From: a virus
Virus record (IMG/VR): IMGVR_UViG_3300027985_000465
Span: 1 to 36,499 of that record
DNA: 36,499 bases
Direction: 5' to 3' (one strand)
The translations under genes and the position numbers were made by a program. The notes beneath the pieces are model-generated. The model was not told where the DNA came from and did no database searches. It saw only the letters and a program-made list of their open reading frames with translations. Positions 30,026 to 36,499 of this stretch are shown here, piece by piece. Position 1 is the first letter of the stretch. Each line of letters starts with the position of its first letter.

Positions 30026-30271
30026 ATGAAAATATCAGTATTTAATAATTCCAAAATCATAGAAAATGTTAATATGCCTTATGGATTGCCATATAAAATT
30101 AGTATGTTTGGTTTTAGCGTTGAAAAATCAAATTTTCGTTATGAAATATCAGGTGATGTGTATTTCGACGAAGATAAATCAATTAGCACATTGTTATACT
30201 TTATGGATAGTATTGAAGCTAAAATAGTATCAATTGATAGTGAAGATATTATTATAGATTGGATATTCTAA
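30026..30271 (+). CDS. Hypothetical protein
   Basis: An 81-residue protein (MKISVFNNSKIIENVNMPYG), strand-rich and acidic at the end. GGTAAG lies before ATG 30026; an in-frame ATG at 30014 is an alternative. The stop overlaps the next start by one base (TAATG). No family recognised. Confidence 0.55.
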   Translation: MKISVFNNSKIIENVNMPYGLPYKISMFGFSVEKSNFRYEISGDVYFDEDKSISTLLYFMDSIEAKIVSIDSEDIIIDWIF

Positions 30272-30888
30272 TGAAAAAGATTATTTTACACTTATGTGCA
30301 GATTTAGGAAGCGATAGCCATTTTTATCAGATAGACGATAACTATGAAGTAATTATGATTGGAGAAAAAATAGGAGTTGAAAATTATCATCCTCCAAAAA
30401 ATGTTCACGGAGTAATTGCCAATCCAGTATGTACTGAGTTTTCAACTGCAAAAGGTTTCGACCATTGTGGGGATTTAGAAAAGGGTATGTTTCTAGTCGA
30501 TCACTGTTTACGAATTATCAAAGAATGTAATCCAGTATGGTGGGTTATGGAAAATCCTGCAAAAGGTAGACTAAAAGAAGTTATTGGAAAACCTGTAGCA
30601 ATTTATCAACCGTGGCAGTATGGAAGCCCTTGGACTAAACAAACTGCACTTTGGGGTAATTTTGTAATGCCTAAACCGATTTATACAAAGTGGGATTATG
30701 TTCCAAAAAATGATAAGCTATATATTAGACCTACAAGATCAAAGCCATCATTGGCAATTATGCACAAATCAGCAAAAGAGATTATACCTGAGTTTGAATG
30801 GGCTAAAGATTTAATCAACGATGATATGAGTTTGCGTTCAATGTGCAGCCAAGGATTCGCAAAAGCATTTTATGAGGTTAACCAATAA
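30271..30888 (+). CDS. Cytosine C5-methyltransferase-like phage protein
   Basis: A 205-residue protein. VIANPVCTEFSTAKG (residues 48-62) corresponds to motif IV with catalytic Cys54, WWVMENPAKG (91-100) to motif VI (ENV), and QPWQYGSPWTKQTALWGN is the characteristic later block of small phage Dcm-like proteins. Motif I is degenerate (LHLCADLGSDS), and the target recognition part is short. It may methylate cytosine in phage DNA or act in base modification. It is the second methylase-type gene of this phage. Confidence 0.75.
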   Translation: MKKIILHLCADLGSDSHFYQIDDNYEVIMIGEKIGVENYHPPKNVHGVIANPVCTEFSTAKGFDHCGDLEKGMFLVDHCLRIIKECNPVWWVMENPAKGRLKEVIGKPVAIYQPWQYGSPWTKQTALWGNFVMPKPIYTKWDYVPKNDKLYIRPTRSKPSLAIMHKSAKEIIPEFEWAKDLINDDMSLRSMCSQGFAKAFYEVNQ

Positions 30889-31214
30889 TGCTAGGCATAA
30901 CAAAACAACAGCAGTTGAAAAAGAACGGCACTATAAAGCCAAAACCATTCAAAAGCAAAGAGTATTTAGGATGGTTCCATAATCAAGGATATGGTTGTAT
31001 GGTATGCGGAAGCTCACCTATTGAAGCGCATCATATTATGCAAGGAAATAGAGGCAGACAAGACGATTTAATCGTGCCATTATGCCCAGACCATCATAGA
31101 GGTAAATATAGCCCTCATGGATTCGATGCTATGATGTTTCATAAAGCTAATCCAAAAGATATGCAGATAGAAATAGCAAAAAAATTGTTTAAGGAGTGGG
31201 AAGATGCAAGATGA
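30888..31214 (+). CDS. HNH-type nuclease, Ref/DUF968-like
   Basis: A 108-residue protein with CMVCGSSPIEAHHIMQG (Cys37, Cys40, His48, His49) and VPLCPDHHRGKYSPHG (Cys66, His69, His70), followed by DAMMFHKANP. The pattern fits the P1 Ref/DUF968-type zinc HNH nucleases used in phage recombination or Holliday junction processing. Its start overlaps the upstream stop by one base. Confidence 0.78.
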   Translation: MLGITKQQQLKKNGTIKPKPFKSKEYLGWFHNQGYGCMVCGSSPIEAHHIMQGNRGRQDDLIVPLCPDHHRGKYSPHGFDAMMFHKANPKDMQIEIAKKLFKEWEDAR

Positions 31215-31543
31215 AATCAACGACTAAATACAGAAACAAAAAAACAAACGGATATGATAGTAAAAAAGAGGCTAAACGTGCAGTAGAGTTAAAACTACTT
31301 GAACGTGCAGGGCATATCTCAGAGTTAAAAGAACAAGTAACTATACTACTGCAAGAGAAGTTTAGACATAACGGTAAGTGGGAATGTTCCATAACTTATA
31401 TAGCTGATTTCGTTTATATGAAAGACGGGGTAAAGATTGTGGAGGATGTAAAGTCTCCAATCACACGCAAGATACAAACATATAGAATTAAAAGAAAACT
31501 ATTGCTATTTAAATATCCTGATATTGCTTTTTTAGAAACATAA
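31211..31543 (+). CDS. DUF1064 family protein (putative nuclease)
   Basis: A 110-residue protein: KYRNKKTNGYDSKKEAKRAV, later ITYIADFVYMKDGVKIVEDV, then KSPITRKIQTYRIKRKLLLF. This is the DUF1064 pattern, with E/D-x-K residues of a restriction endonuclease-like core (D of IADF, E-D-V-K). ATG 31211 overlaps the previous stop (ATGA) and was preferred over the in-frame GTG at 31196. Likely acts with the HNH protein in DNA processing. Confidence 0.8.
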   Translation: MKSTTKYRNKKTNGYDSKKEAKRAVELKLLERAGHISELKEQVTILLQEKFRHNGKWECSITYIADFVYMKDGVKIVEDVKSPITRKIQTYRIKRKLLLFKYPDIAFLET

Positions 31544-31552
31544 TGCTATAAT
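31544..31552 (+). promoter_or_regulatory. Extended -10 promoter of the structured RNA
   Basis: TGCTATAAT starts just after the stop codon of the DUF1064 gene. Transcription would begin near 31559-31561, exactly at the start of the first predicted RNA arm (31562). No strong -35 element is visible. Confidence 0.68.
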
Positions 31553-31559
31553 ACACTTA

Positions 31560-31975
31560 CAAACCTATCACGCCTATACACAAAGCGCACCCAGATAGGT
31601 TACTTCGACAACCACCTCATAGTGAAGGTGCGTCGTGTTATTTGAATAGCTTTTTATCGAGTACACGTCGGAGCAAACGTCCGTAAATAAATACCGTATG
31701 AATATCGGGATGTATGATCTGCCTTTATGGTATCCGATACGGTCAAGGTGTACTCGACCATAGAGCTTTTAATAGTGGTACATAGTGGCGGAATATAGAC
31801 GCTCGCTGAAGGATGCGTTAGGGCAACCACACGATGTAAAACATAAGTTCATAGGTGAAAGTCCTATGGCTATGTATCACTACAAATAGCTTAGTAGTAT
31901 GAAATAGATGCAACGATCAGGAAAGCGACTTCATCCGCACCTCGCCTGAGACTTGCATCGACTTGATACTATAAA
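31560..31975 (+). ncRNA. Candidate large structured RNA with five arms, about 415 nt
   Basis: No ORF, but dense pairing. Arm 1: 31562-31569 with 31594-31601. Arm 2: 31606-31609 and 31613-31617 with 31626-31630 and 31632-31635. Arm 3: TCGAGTACAC 31657-31666 with 31748-31757, enclosing hairpins 31669-31672/31680-31683 and 31693-31699/31737-31743. Arm 4: 31764-31770 with 31884-31891 and 31773-31785 with 31870-31882 (20 bp with one wobble and small bulges), enclosing 31850-31855/31863-31868. Arm 5: 31895-31900/31966-31971, 31907-31913/31953-31959, 31917-31921/31945-31949. It has its own promoter; no U-tract follows arm 5. It could be an independent RNA or a long leader of the 31985 gene. Confidence 0.78.
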
Positions 31976-31984
31976 GAGGGATAG

Positions 31985-32236
31985 ATGAAAAACTACGAAA
32001 TGCTGCAATACAAAAAACAAAAAAAGTACATTAAGAAGTTAAAAAAAGAAAATGAACTTCTACAATTAAAGCTAAATGGATCAAATGCAACAGTAGCAAA
32101 ACAGATAGATTATATTGCTATACTTAACAAACAGTTAGAACAACAAGACCTATATATAAACCGATATATGGGAGATATTAAAGTTTTAAAACGAATGTAT
32201 CGTGATGATTTGATTAATAGCTTTAAATATGAGTAG
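31985..32236 (+). CDS. Small coiled-coil protein
   Basis: An 83-residue protein (KNYEMLQYKKQKKYIKKLKK) that is almost entirely a basic coiled coil. GAGGG lies 6 nt before the ATG and just after the last arm of the structured RNA. It may bind nucleic acid or the RNA itself, but this is speculative. Confidence 0.6.
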   Translation: MKNYEMLQYKKQKKYIKKLKKENELLQLKLNGSNATVAKQIDYIAILNKQLEQQDLYINRYMGDIKVLKRMYRDDLINSFKYE

Positions 32237-32246
32237 ATGAAACAAG

Positions 32247-32275
32247 TTGCAAAAAATGGTATAGAGTGCTAAAAT
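32247..32275 (+). promoter_or_regulatory. Promoter of the terminase operon
   Basis: TTGCAA (32247-32252), 17-bp spacer, then TAAAAT (32270-32275) with TGC in front (extended -10). The predicted start point is about 32282, which is the ATG of the next gene, implying a leaderless or nearly leaderless mRNA. Confidence 0.6.
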
Positions 32276-32281
32276 AGTGCT

Positions 32282-32632
32282 ATGAATAATTATGTACTAG
32301 ACGATTTCTATATGATATGCGATATCTGCAATGATAACTTAAGCATCGTTATAGAGCTAGTACACTTTTACCACCAAGAAGATGAGCGCATATCACGAAT
32401 TAAAAGTGATATCATGGAGTGGTCAGAGATAGACAGGTTGGAAAGATACTCTAAGACATTCAAAAATATACTTAGCTTTGATATTAGAAACGTACGCCAT
32501 GTAATAGCTATCAAAAGCGGTAAGATTAACTCTCAGGTGATAAAGATAGACCGAAGCAAGATCGATCAACACAAAGAGAAGCAAGAAGTAAGAGAACATT
32601 TTGTTCAAAGTCTGTTTCAGGAGTATAAATAA
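32282..32632 (+). CDS. Hypothetical protein, possibly leaderless
   Basis: A 116-residue protein (MNNYVLDDFYMICDICNDNL), mixed helical with a basic C-terminus. No ribosome binding site precedes the ATG, and the promoter would start transcription at or next to it. Position before the small terminase gene suggests a regulatory or packaging role, without a motif to confirm. Confidence 0.58.
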   Translation: MNNYVLDDFYMICDICNDNLSIVIELVHFYHQEDERISRIKSDIMEWSEIDRLERYSKTFKNILSFDIRNVRHVIAIKSGKINSQVIKIDRSKIDQHKEKQEVREHFVQSLFQEYK

Positions 32633-32655
32633 TGAATGATGAGATTAACTACTAA
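32632..32655 (+). other. Seven-codon mini-cistron linking two genes
   Basis: ATG-7 codons-TAA (MNDEINY). Its ATG overlaps the upstream stop (TAATG) and its stop overlaps the small terminase ATG (TAATG). This could pass re-initiating ribosomes from one gene to the next. Confidence 0.4.
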
Positions 32656-33149
32656 TGGCTTATAGTGCTGAGCAATGGGATCGTACAAAAGCATTATTTG
32701 AGAGTGGGCAATACTCACTATCTGAAATACAAGAAAAGACAGGTATTAGCAAAAGCAAGATAAGCGAGAAGTCAAAAAAGGAACAATGGGAACGGGGAAG
32801 GAACGCTGATTATATCGAAGCTCGTAAAACTTTAGCGGTCAAAAAGGGAACGGAAAAGGGAACGACTATACAAGTTCTTGATGATATTGCAGATGAACAG
32901 ATACGTAGAGAAAGATTAGTATTTGGGATACAAGAAAAAGCATTAGCAAAAGCAGATACCATGCTAGACCAAATAGATACACCAGCAGACCTTAAAACAA
33001 TTATTGACGCAGTAGATAGAGCCTCTATAACTCTTAAAGTATCTGAACGTCATGCTCCAAAAGTTGAGGTAAATAATACTAATGCTCAACAGAACAATAC
33101 AGAGATAAAAAGGGTAACTATTGCAAGACGCTCTGATAGAGTTGAGTGA
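32655..33149 (+). CDS. Terminase small subunit
   Basis: A 164-residue protein. The N-terminus AYSAEQWDRTKALFESGQYS followed by LSEIQEKTGISKSKISEKS is the helix-turn-helix of small terminases of the phage_terminase_2-like type. A central helical oligomerisation region and a basic end (IKRVTIARRSDR) follow. It recognises the packaging site and regulates the large subunit. Overlaps the large subunit start by 29 nt. Confidence 0.85.
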   Translation: MAYSAEQWDRTKALFESGQYSLSEIQEKTGISKSKISEKSKKEQWERGRNADYIEARKTLAVKKGTEKGTTIQVLDDIADEQIRRERLVFGIQEKALAKADTMLDQIDTPADLKTIIDAVDRASITLKVSERHAPKVEVNNTNAQQNNTEIKRVTIARRSDRVE

Positions 33150-34464
33150 CCCTCAATATGATTTTTTAACATCAACATTTAAACATACTGGATTCGTTGC
33201 TGGATTCGGTAGCGGTAAGTCTTTTATTGGTACTCTTAAATCATTAACTAAGATTTTAGATGGTGTACCAAAGACAGCTTATTATCTTCCCACATACGGA
33301 GATATAAGAGATATTGCTTTCGATGGGTTTCCTATTGTTGCAGAAATGCTAGGGTATCAATATAAACTAAATAAGACAGATAAAGAGTTTATTTTGCTTG
33401 ATGGTAAATATGAAATAGGAAAAACAATATTCCGAAATATGTCTGAGCCTGAAAGTATTGTTGGTTATCAGGTAGGATATGCGCTTATAGATGAAACAGA
33501 CATCCTCAAAGAGGAGATAATGGATAAAGCCTATAAGAAGATTCTAGGTCGTAACCGTTTAATTATGCAAGTTAATGATGATGAGCTATTACATGAATTT
33601 ATTAATAATGGGATTCCTCCACTTGGAACTTACTTTCACAAAGAGAAAAAAGAACTTTGCTATATTAACTGCATCGATGTTGCAGGAACACCTGAAGGTT
33701 ATAAGTGGTTTTATAAACGATTTAAAAAACGATTTAATAGTCAATCAGATTTATTAGTAACCGCATCAACATACTCAAACCTACATAATCTTCCTGACGA
33801 TTTTATTGATACACTTAGAGCTCAATATACTGAAGAAATGTTTGACGCTTATGTAAATGGAAAATTTGTAAACCTTACAAGTGGAACAGTTTATAAGTAT
33901 TTCAATCGCAAAGAGCATCATAGCGATGAACAAGTGCAAGACAATGAAACTATCATAATAGGTCAAGATTTTAATATAGGCGCTTGTGTATCAATTGTTT
34001 ACGTATGGAGAGGAAAAGCGCTTGTGGCAGTGAATGAGTTTATAAGCTATGATACAAAGGCAATAATAGCAAATTTAAATAGCAAGTACCCAAATAGATC
34101 GATAGAGATTTATCCTGATGCAAGCGGTGATAATAGAAAAACAAACGCACAAGAAACAGATATCCAAATGCTTAGAAATTCTGGGTTTATGGTTTATAAC
34201 AATGCTTCAAATCCATCCGTAATAGATAGGGTAAATATTCTTAATAATGCTTTTGAGAAGAAAACAGTATTAGTTAATACAAATCTATGCCCTAGATATA
34301 CAGAAGCATTAGAGCAGCAAGCATGGGATTCAAAAACTGGTGCTCCTGAAAAAGGTAACTCACATCCCGAACCATCAGATTTTAATGATGCTGGTGGATA
34401 TCCTGTTGCATATATTTTCCCTATCACTACACCATTCAATAGAGTAAAAATGATAGGTATGTAA
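33121..34464 (+). CDS. Terminase large subunit
   Basis: A 447-residue packaging motor. Walker A-like GFGSGKS at 28-34, Walker B ALIDETD at 121-127, and an RNase H-like nuclease with Asp283 (GQDFN), Asp333/Asp337 (YPDASGDNR) and Asp420/Asp423 (SDFNDA). It cuts concatemers and pumps DNA into the procapsid. The start appears to be TTG 33121 with AGGG upstream; TTG 33142 is an alternative. The long overlap with the small subunit suggests translational coupling. Confidence 0.92.
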   Translation: MQDALIELSDPQYDFLTSTFKHTGFVAGFGSGKSFIGTLKSLTKILDGVPKTAYYLPTYGDIRDIAFDGFPIVAEMLGYQYKLNKTDKEFILLDGKYEIGKTIFRNMSEPESIVGYQVGYALIDETDILKEEIMDKAYKKILGRNRLIMQVNDDELLHEFINNGIPPLGTYFHKEKKELCYINCIDVAGTPEGYKWFYKRFKKRFNSQSDLLVTASTYSNLHNLPDDFIDTLRAQYTEEMFDAYVNGKFVNLTSGTVYKYFNRKEHHSDEQVQDNETIIIGQDFNIGACVSIVYVWRGKALVAVNEFISYDTKAIIANLNSKYPNRSIEIYPDASGDNRKTNAQETDIQMLRNSGFMVYNNASNPSVIDRVNILNNAFEKKTVLVNTNLCPRYTEALEQQAWDSKTGAPEKGNSHPEPSDFNDAGGYPVAYIFPITTPFNRVKMIGM

Positions 34465-34482
34465 AATCAATATTAGTTAATA

Positions 34483-34497
34483 TGTCATAATATGACA
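34483..34497. promoter_or_regulatory. 15-bp inverted repeat before the portal gene
   Basis: TGTCATA-A-TATGACA is a perfect inverted repeat around a central A in the 54-bp gap. The -10-like CATAAT lies inside it. It may be an operator-promoter for the portal gene. Confidence 0.45.
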
Positions 34498-34518
34498 ATT
34501 ATAAAAAAGTGAGCTAAT

Positions 34519-35931
34519 ATGGCGATAGACACGAAAAATCCATTATTAACCAAATATGAGAAAGACTATGAACTTATCCGAACTATCATCGCAGGGGATA
34601 GAGAGCTAAAATCAAAAGGTGAGAAATATGTACCACGCCTTACTGATAATACCAATCAAGAATATAATGCTTATATCTCACGCCCATCATTCGAGAACTA
34701 CACGGCAAGAGTAATCGACGGGTTAGTCGGAATGGCTTTTGCTAAAGACCCAATCATTCAAATTCCAAGCGGAATGGAAGCATTAAAAGAGGATATCTCA
34801 CTATCGCAACTATCACTAGATGATCTTGTAAATGAACTTGTAAGAGAAGTATTAACTGTAGGTCGTTGCGGTGTCCTAATCGATATGCCTACTTCTCCAT
34901 CCGAACAGCTAACATTGGCACAAGCAGAATCATTAAACATCAGACCTTACGCAAAGATTTATAAAACCGAATCTATTAAGAATTGGCGTTATAAACTTGT
35001 AAATAACGTACTTACAACTGATATGGTAATACTATGTGAAGAATATGAAGATTGGGTAGACGAATATACGCAAGAAGAAAAAGAGATTTACCGTGTTTTA
35101 ATTATGCGTGATGGGGTATATACCCAAGAGGTATGGGAAGAAATCAAAGAAAAGTACGTGCTTAAAGAAACTATCACTCCTATGATGAATGGGAATCCTT
35201 TAAGCTATATTCCTTTCATTTCCGTAACTCCTGATAAACTTACTCTTATGCCAGTTAAACCGCCTGTCCTTGATTTGGCTACAGTAAACCTATCTCACTT
35301 CAAGCTGATGGTAGATTTCTATCATGGGGCGCACTTTACAGCTTTACCTACTGCAAACTTTTTTGTTGGTAATGTTAATGCTAAAGAAACAACTATCAAG
35401 TTGGGTTCAAGCTCTGCTAATATCTTCCAAGACCCTAACGGTCACGCTGAATACTTGGAGTTTAAAGGGGATGGGCTTAAAACACTATCAACAGAAAAAG
35501 ATGTATTGGTTAATCGTATGGCTTCACTTGGAGCTAGATTCCTAGCTGATGATAAAAAGGTGGCTGAAACAAGCGAGAGCCAAGAGACACGTTCAAGCGG
35601 TGAGCGTGCGATACTCATTGCAGCGGTAAGCACTATTTCCGATGCGGTTACTCGTATGCTTAGAATCATGGCTGATTGGATGGGTAATATCGGTGAAGTA
35701 TCATATAAGCTCAATAAAGACTATAATCTAAAAACAATCGATGCAGCGTTTATGCGTGAACTTATTACGGGAGTGCAGACGCAAGACATTACTCATCGTA
35801 TGCTATATGATAACCTTGTCGATGGAGAAGTAATCAAAGACTCAGAGCAATACACATTCGATGATTATATGACCGATAGAGAAGCAATGCAATCCACTAT
35901 CAATTTTCAACCAACTGCTAACAATGTATGA
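34519..35931 (+). CDS. Portal protein, DUF4055 family
   Basis: A 470-residue protein. NAYISRPSFENYTARVIDGL, followed by VGMAFAKDP, VREVLTVGRCGVLIDMPTS and TETSESQETRSS-like segments, matches the DUF4055 group, which occupies the portal position between terminase and MuF genes. The portal is the dodecameric ring through which DNA enters and leaves. The ribosome binding site is weak (GTGAG). Confidence 0.83.
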   Translation: MAIDTKNPLLTKYEKDYELIRTIIAGDRELKSKGEKYVPRLTDNTNQEYNAYISRPSFENYTARVIDGLVGMAFAKDPIIQIPSGMEALKEDISLSQLSLDDLVNELVREVLTVGRCGVLIDMPTSPSEQLTLAQAESLNIRPYAKIYKTESIKNWRYKLVNNVLTTDMVILCEEYEDWVDEYTQEEKEIYRVLIMRDGVYTQEVWEEIKEKYVLKETITPMMNGNPLSYIPFISVTPDKLTLMPVKPPVLDLATVNLSHFKLMVDFYHGAHFTALPTANFFVGNVNAKETTIKLGSSSANIFQDPNGHAEYLEFKGDGLKTLSTEKDVLVNRMASLGARFLADDKKVAETSESQETRSSGERAILIAAVSTISDAVTRMLRIMADWMGNIGEVSYKLNKDYNLKTIDAAFMRELITGVQTQDITHRMLYDNLVDGEVIKDSEQYTFDDYMTDREAMQSTINFQPTANNV

Positions 35932-36061
35932 CATTGAACAACTCAAAGAAGCAATAGAGCTTTTAAAGCAAGAGCTATTATTACAAATTGAGAAGCAAGA
36001 AAAAGATTATCAGCTATTGAATGATCGTTTAGATGAAATGGCTGTTAGTTTAAGTAAATAA
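35924..36061 (+). CDS. 45-residue coiled-coil protein overlapping the portal end
   Basis: ATG 35924 overlaps the portal stop by 8 nt and opens MYDIEQLKEAIELLKQELLL, then QIEKQEKDYQLLNDRLDEMA and VSLSK. It is a clear amphipathic coiled coil. The heptad regularity and coupling with the portal favour a real gene. Function unknown; perhaps a portal- or capsid-associated peptide. Confidence 0.65.
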   Translation: MYDIEQLKEAIELLKQELLLQIEKQEKDYQLLNDRLDEMAVSLSK

Positions 36062-36065
36062 ATAA

Positions 36066-36071
36066 TATAAT
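36066..36071 (+). promoter_or_regulatory. Candidate promoter -10 of the methyltransferase leader
   Basis: TATAAT lies just after the 45-residue gene and about 90 nt before the methyltransferase ATG, matching the distance in the HNH1 leader. No -35 element is evident. Confidence 0.5.
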
Positions 36072-36081
36072 TGTCTTGTTA

Positions 36082-36154
36082 TGAGTTGATAGAGTGGATA
36101 GAGATAACGACCTCCCATCCGCTTTATCCATTCTATCAATTTATTGGGTGGGAG
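36082..36154 (+). promoter_or_regulatory. Stem-loop leader whose loop can mask the methyltransferase ribosome binding site
   Basis: A 22-bp stem with several G-U pairs joins 36082-36103 and 36122-36143. Its 18-nt loop contains CTCCCATCC (36112-36120), complementary over 9 bp (one G-U) to GGGTGGGAG (36146-36154). That segment includes the Shine-Dalgarno of the ATG at 36161. This makes an H-type pseudoknot with the same plan and the same 6-nt gap between ribosome binding site and start as at 1584-1654. Functional role inferred. Confidence 0.66.
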
Positions 36155-36160
36155 TCCAAA

Positions 36161-36499
36161 ATGAACTTTGAAATGAACAAAATATACAACATGGACTGTT
36201 TGGAGTTTATGAAACAAGTTCCTGATAAGTATTTTGATTTGGTGCTTACTGATCCCCCTTATGAAATATCAAAGTCAGATCCGGGCAATAGTTCAATAAT
36301 GTCATTGGGTAAATTTTCAAGCGTTGGAAAGTTAGCTGATATTAGTGATGGATTTGACGTAGATTTAGTTTTAAATGAGTGCTTACGCATATTAAAAAAA
36401 TGCAATATGTTTATATTTTGTAGTAATAAACAAGTTTCTAAAATTATGAAGTGGGGAGAAGAAAAAGGGTTTTATACTACTTGCTTAGTATGGCATAAA
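36161..36499 (+). CDS. Beta-class DNA methyltransferase, N-terminal part (continues at 145 via the circle; 36356-36499 duplicates 1-144)
   Basis: This is the 5' part of the gene whose end is at 504. The start ([20 protein letters not shown]) and the catalytic motif [11 protein letters not shown] at residues 27-35 are here; DPPY favours N6-adenine methylation. GGGAG ends 6 nt before the ATG and lies inside the predicted pseudoknot. The reading frame continues into base 1 without interruption (195 nt before the repeat). Confidence 0.92.
   Translation, partial: MNFEMNKIYNMDCLEFMKQVPDKYFDLVLTDPPYEISKSDPGNSSIMSLGKFSSVGKLADISDGFDVDLVLNECLRILKKCNMFIFCSNKQVSKIMKWGEEKGFYTTCLVWHK
36356..36499 (+). repeat. 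Terminal direct repeat, right copy
   Basis: Exact copy of bases 1-144. Removing it gives a circle of 36,355 bp and an intact methyltransferase gene. Confidence 0.97.

Noticed and set aside
30888-31214. Third homing endonuclease
   Set aside because: The HNH-type motif has the zinc-knuckle layout of Ref/DUF968 recombination nucleases, no AP2 domain, and it is coupled to neighbours in an ordinary early operon.
31560-31975. Group I or group II intron in the structured region
   Set aside because: The flanking genes (DUF1064 ending at 31543 and the coiled-coil gene starting at 31985) are both complete, I see no interrupted reading frame, and no domain V-like hairpin or convincing P/Q/R/S core was found.
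31560-31975. Direct assignment to GOLLD or ROOL RNA
   Set aside because: Only the general style (large, many arms, phage-borne) matches; I cannot align specific conserved motifs, and the length is shorter than typical ROOL or GOLLD.

Overview
The window is a complete, circularly permuted genome of a small tailed phage, read as a linear contig. Bases 1-144 are repeated exactly at 36356-36499, so the unique circle is 36,355 bp. The first gene, a DNA methyltransferase, is cut by the contig ends and is restored when they are joined. The gene set indicates a long-tailed, non-contractile (siphovirus-type) phage: portal, MuF-like minor head protein, scaffold, P22-type coat protein, head-tail connectors, tail tube, tail chaperones made by -1 frameshifting, a 1281-residue tape measure and fibre-like proteins. 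I see no sheath or baseplate genes. An i-spanin/o-spanin pair points to a Gram-negative host. The DNA is A+T rich by eye, and promoters are dominated by TATAAT with an upstream TG and little -35 signal. Campylobacterota would fit, but this is an inference. No integrase or CI-type repressor was found.

Layout. (1) 32.6-36.1 kb, plus strand: small and large terminase, portal and a 45-residue coiled-coil protein. (2) 36.16 kb through the join to 0.5 kb: beta-class DNA methyltransferase. (3) 0.5-5.8 kb: MuF protein, an HNH-AP2 endonuclease, scaffold, coat, two very small genes and connector/completion proteins. (4) 5.8-14.9 kb: tail module, with a second HNH-AP2 endonuclease on the minus strand behind the tape measure. 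(5) 14.9-18.35 kb: holin-like protein, M15 endolysin, LamG-SGNH esterase-like protein and spanins. (6) 24.56-18.4 kb, minus strand: ASCH protein, DUF1351, Bet/RecT recombinase, a WalJ-like metallo-beta-lactamase-fold nuclease, a NinB-like protein, MazG, SSB and unknowns. Two tRNAs lie upstream at 24.76-24.93 kb. (7) 25.2-31.5 kb, plus strand: early/accessory operon with an RHH protein, two YopX-like proteins, a DnaD-type replication initiator with iteron-like repeats inside its gene, a C5-methyltransferase-like protein and two nucleases. (8) 31.55-31.98 kb: a gene-free, highly structured region.

How it works together. Recombination (Bet, MBL exonuclease, SSB) and initiation proteins replicate the genome. 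MTases may protect it from restriction. Terminase, portal and MuF package and initiate heads. The frameshift chaperones and tape measure build the tail. Holin, endolysin and spanins lyse the cell.

The most unusual aspect is RNA structure. A roughly 415-nt RNA with its own extended -10 promoter folds into five successive arms (31560-31975). Two accessory genes inserted in the head module (HNH1 and the methyltransferase) each have a private promoter and a leader in which a hairpin loop can pair with the Shine-Dalgarno sequence, at the same distance from the ATG. A third promoter-linked pseudoknot-like element lies at 26467-26538, and a fourth long stem in the minus-strand early leader at 24681-24751. 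All pairings were found by eye and have not been tested computationally.
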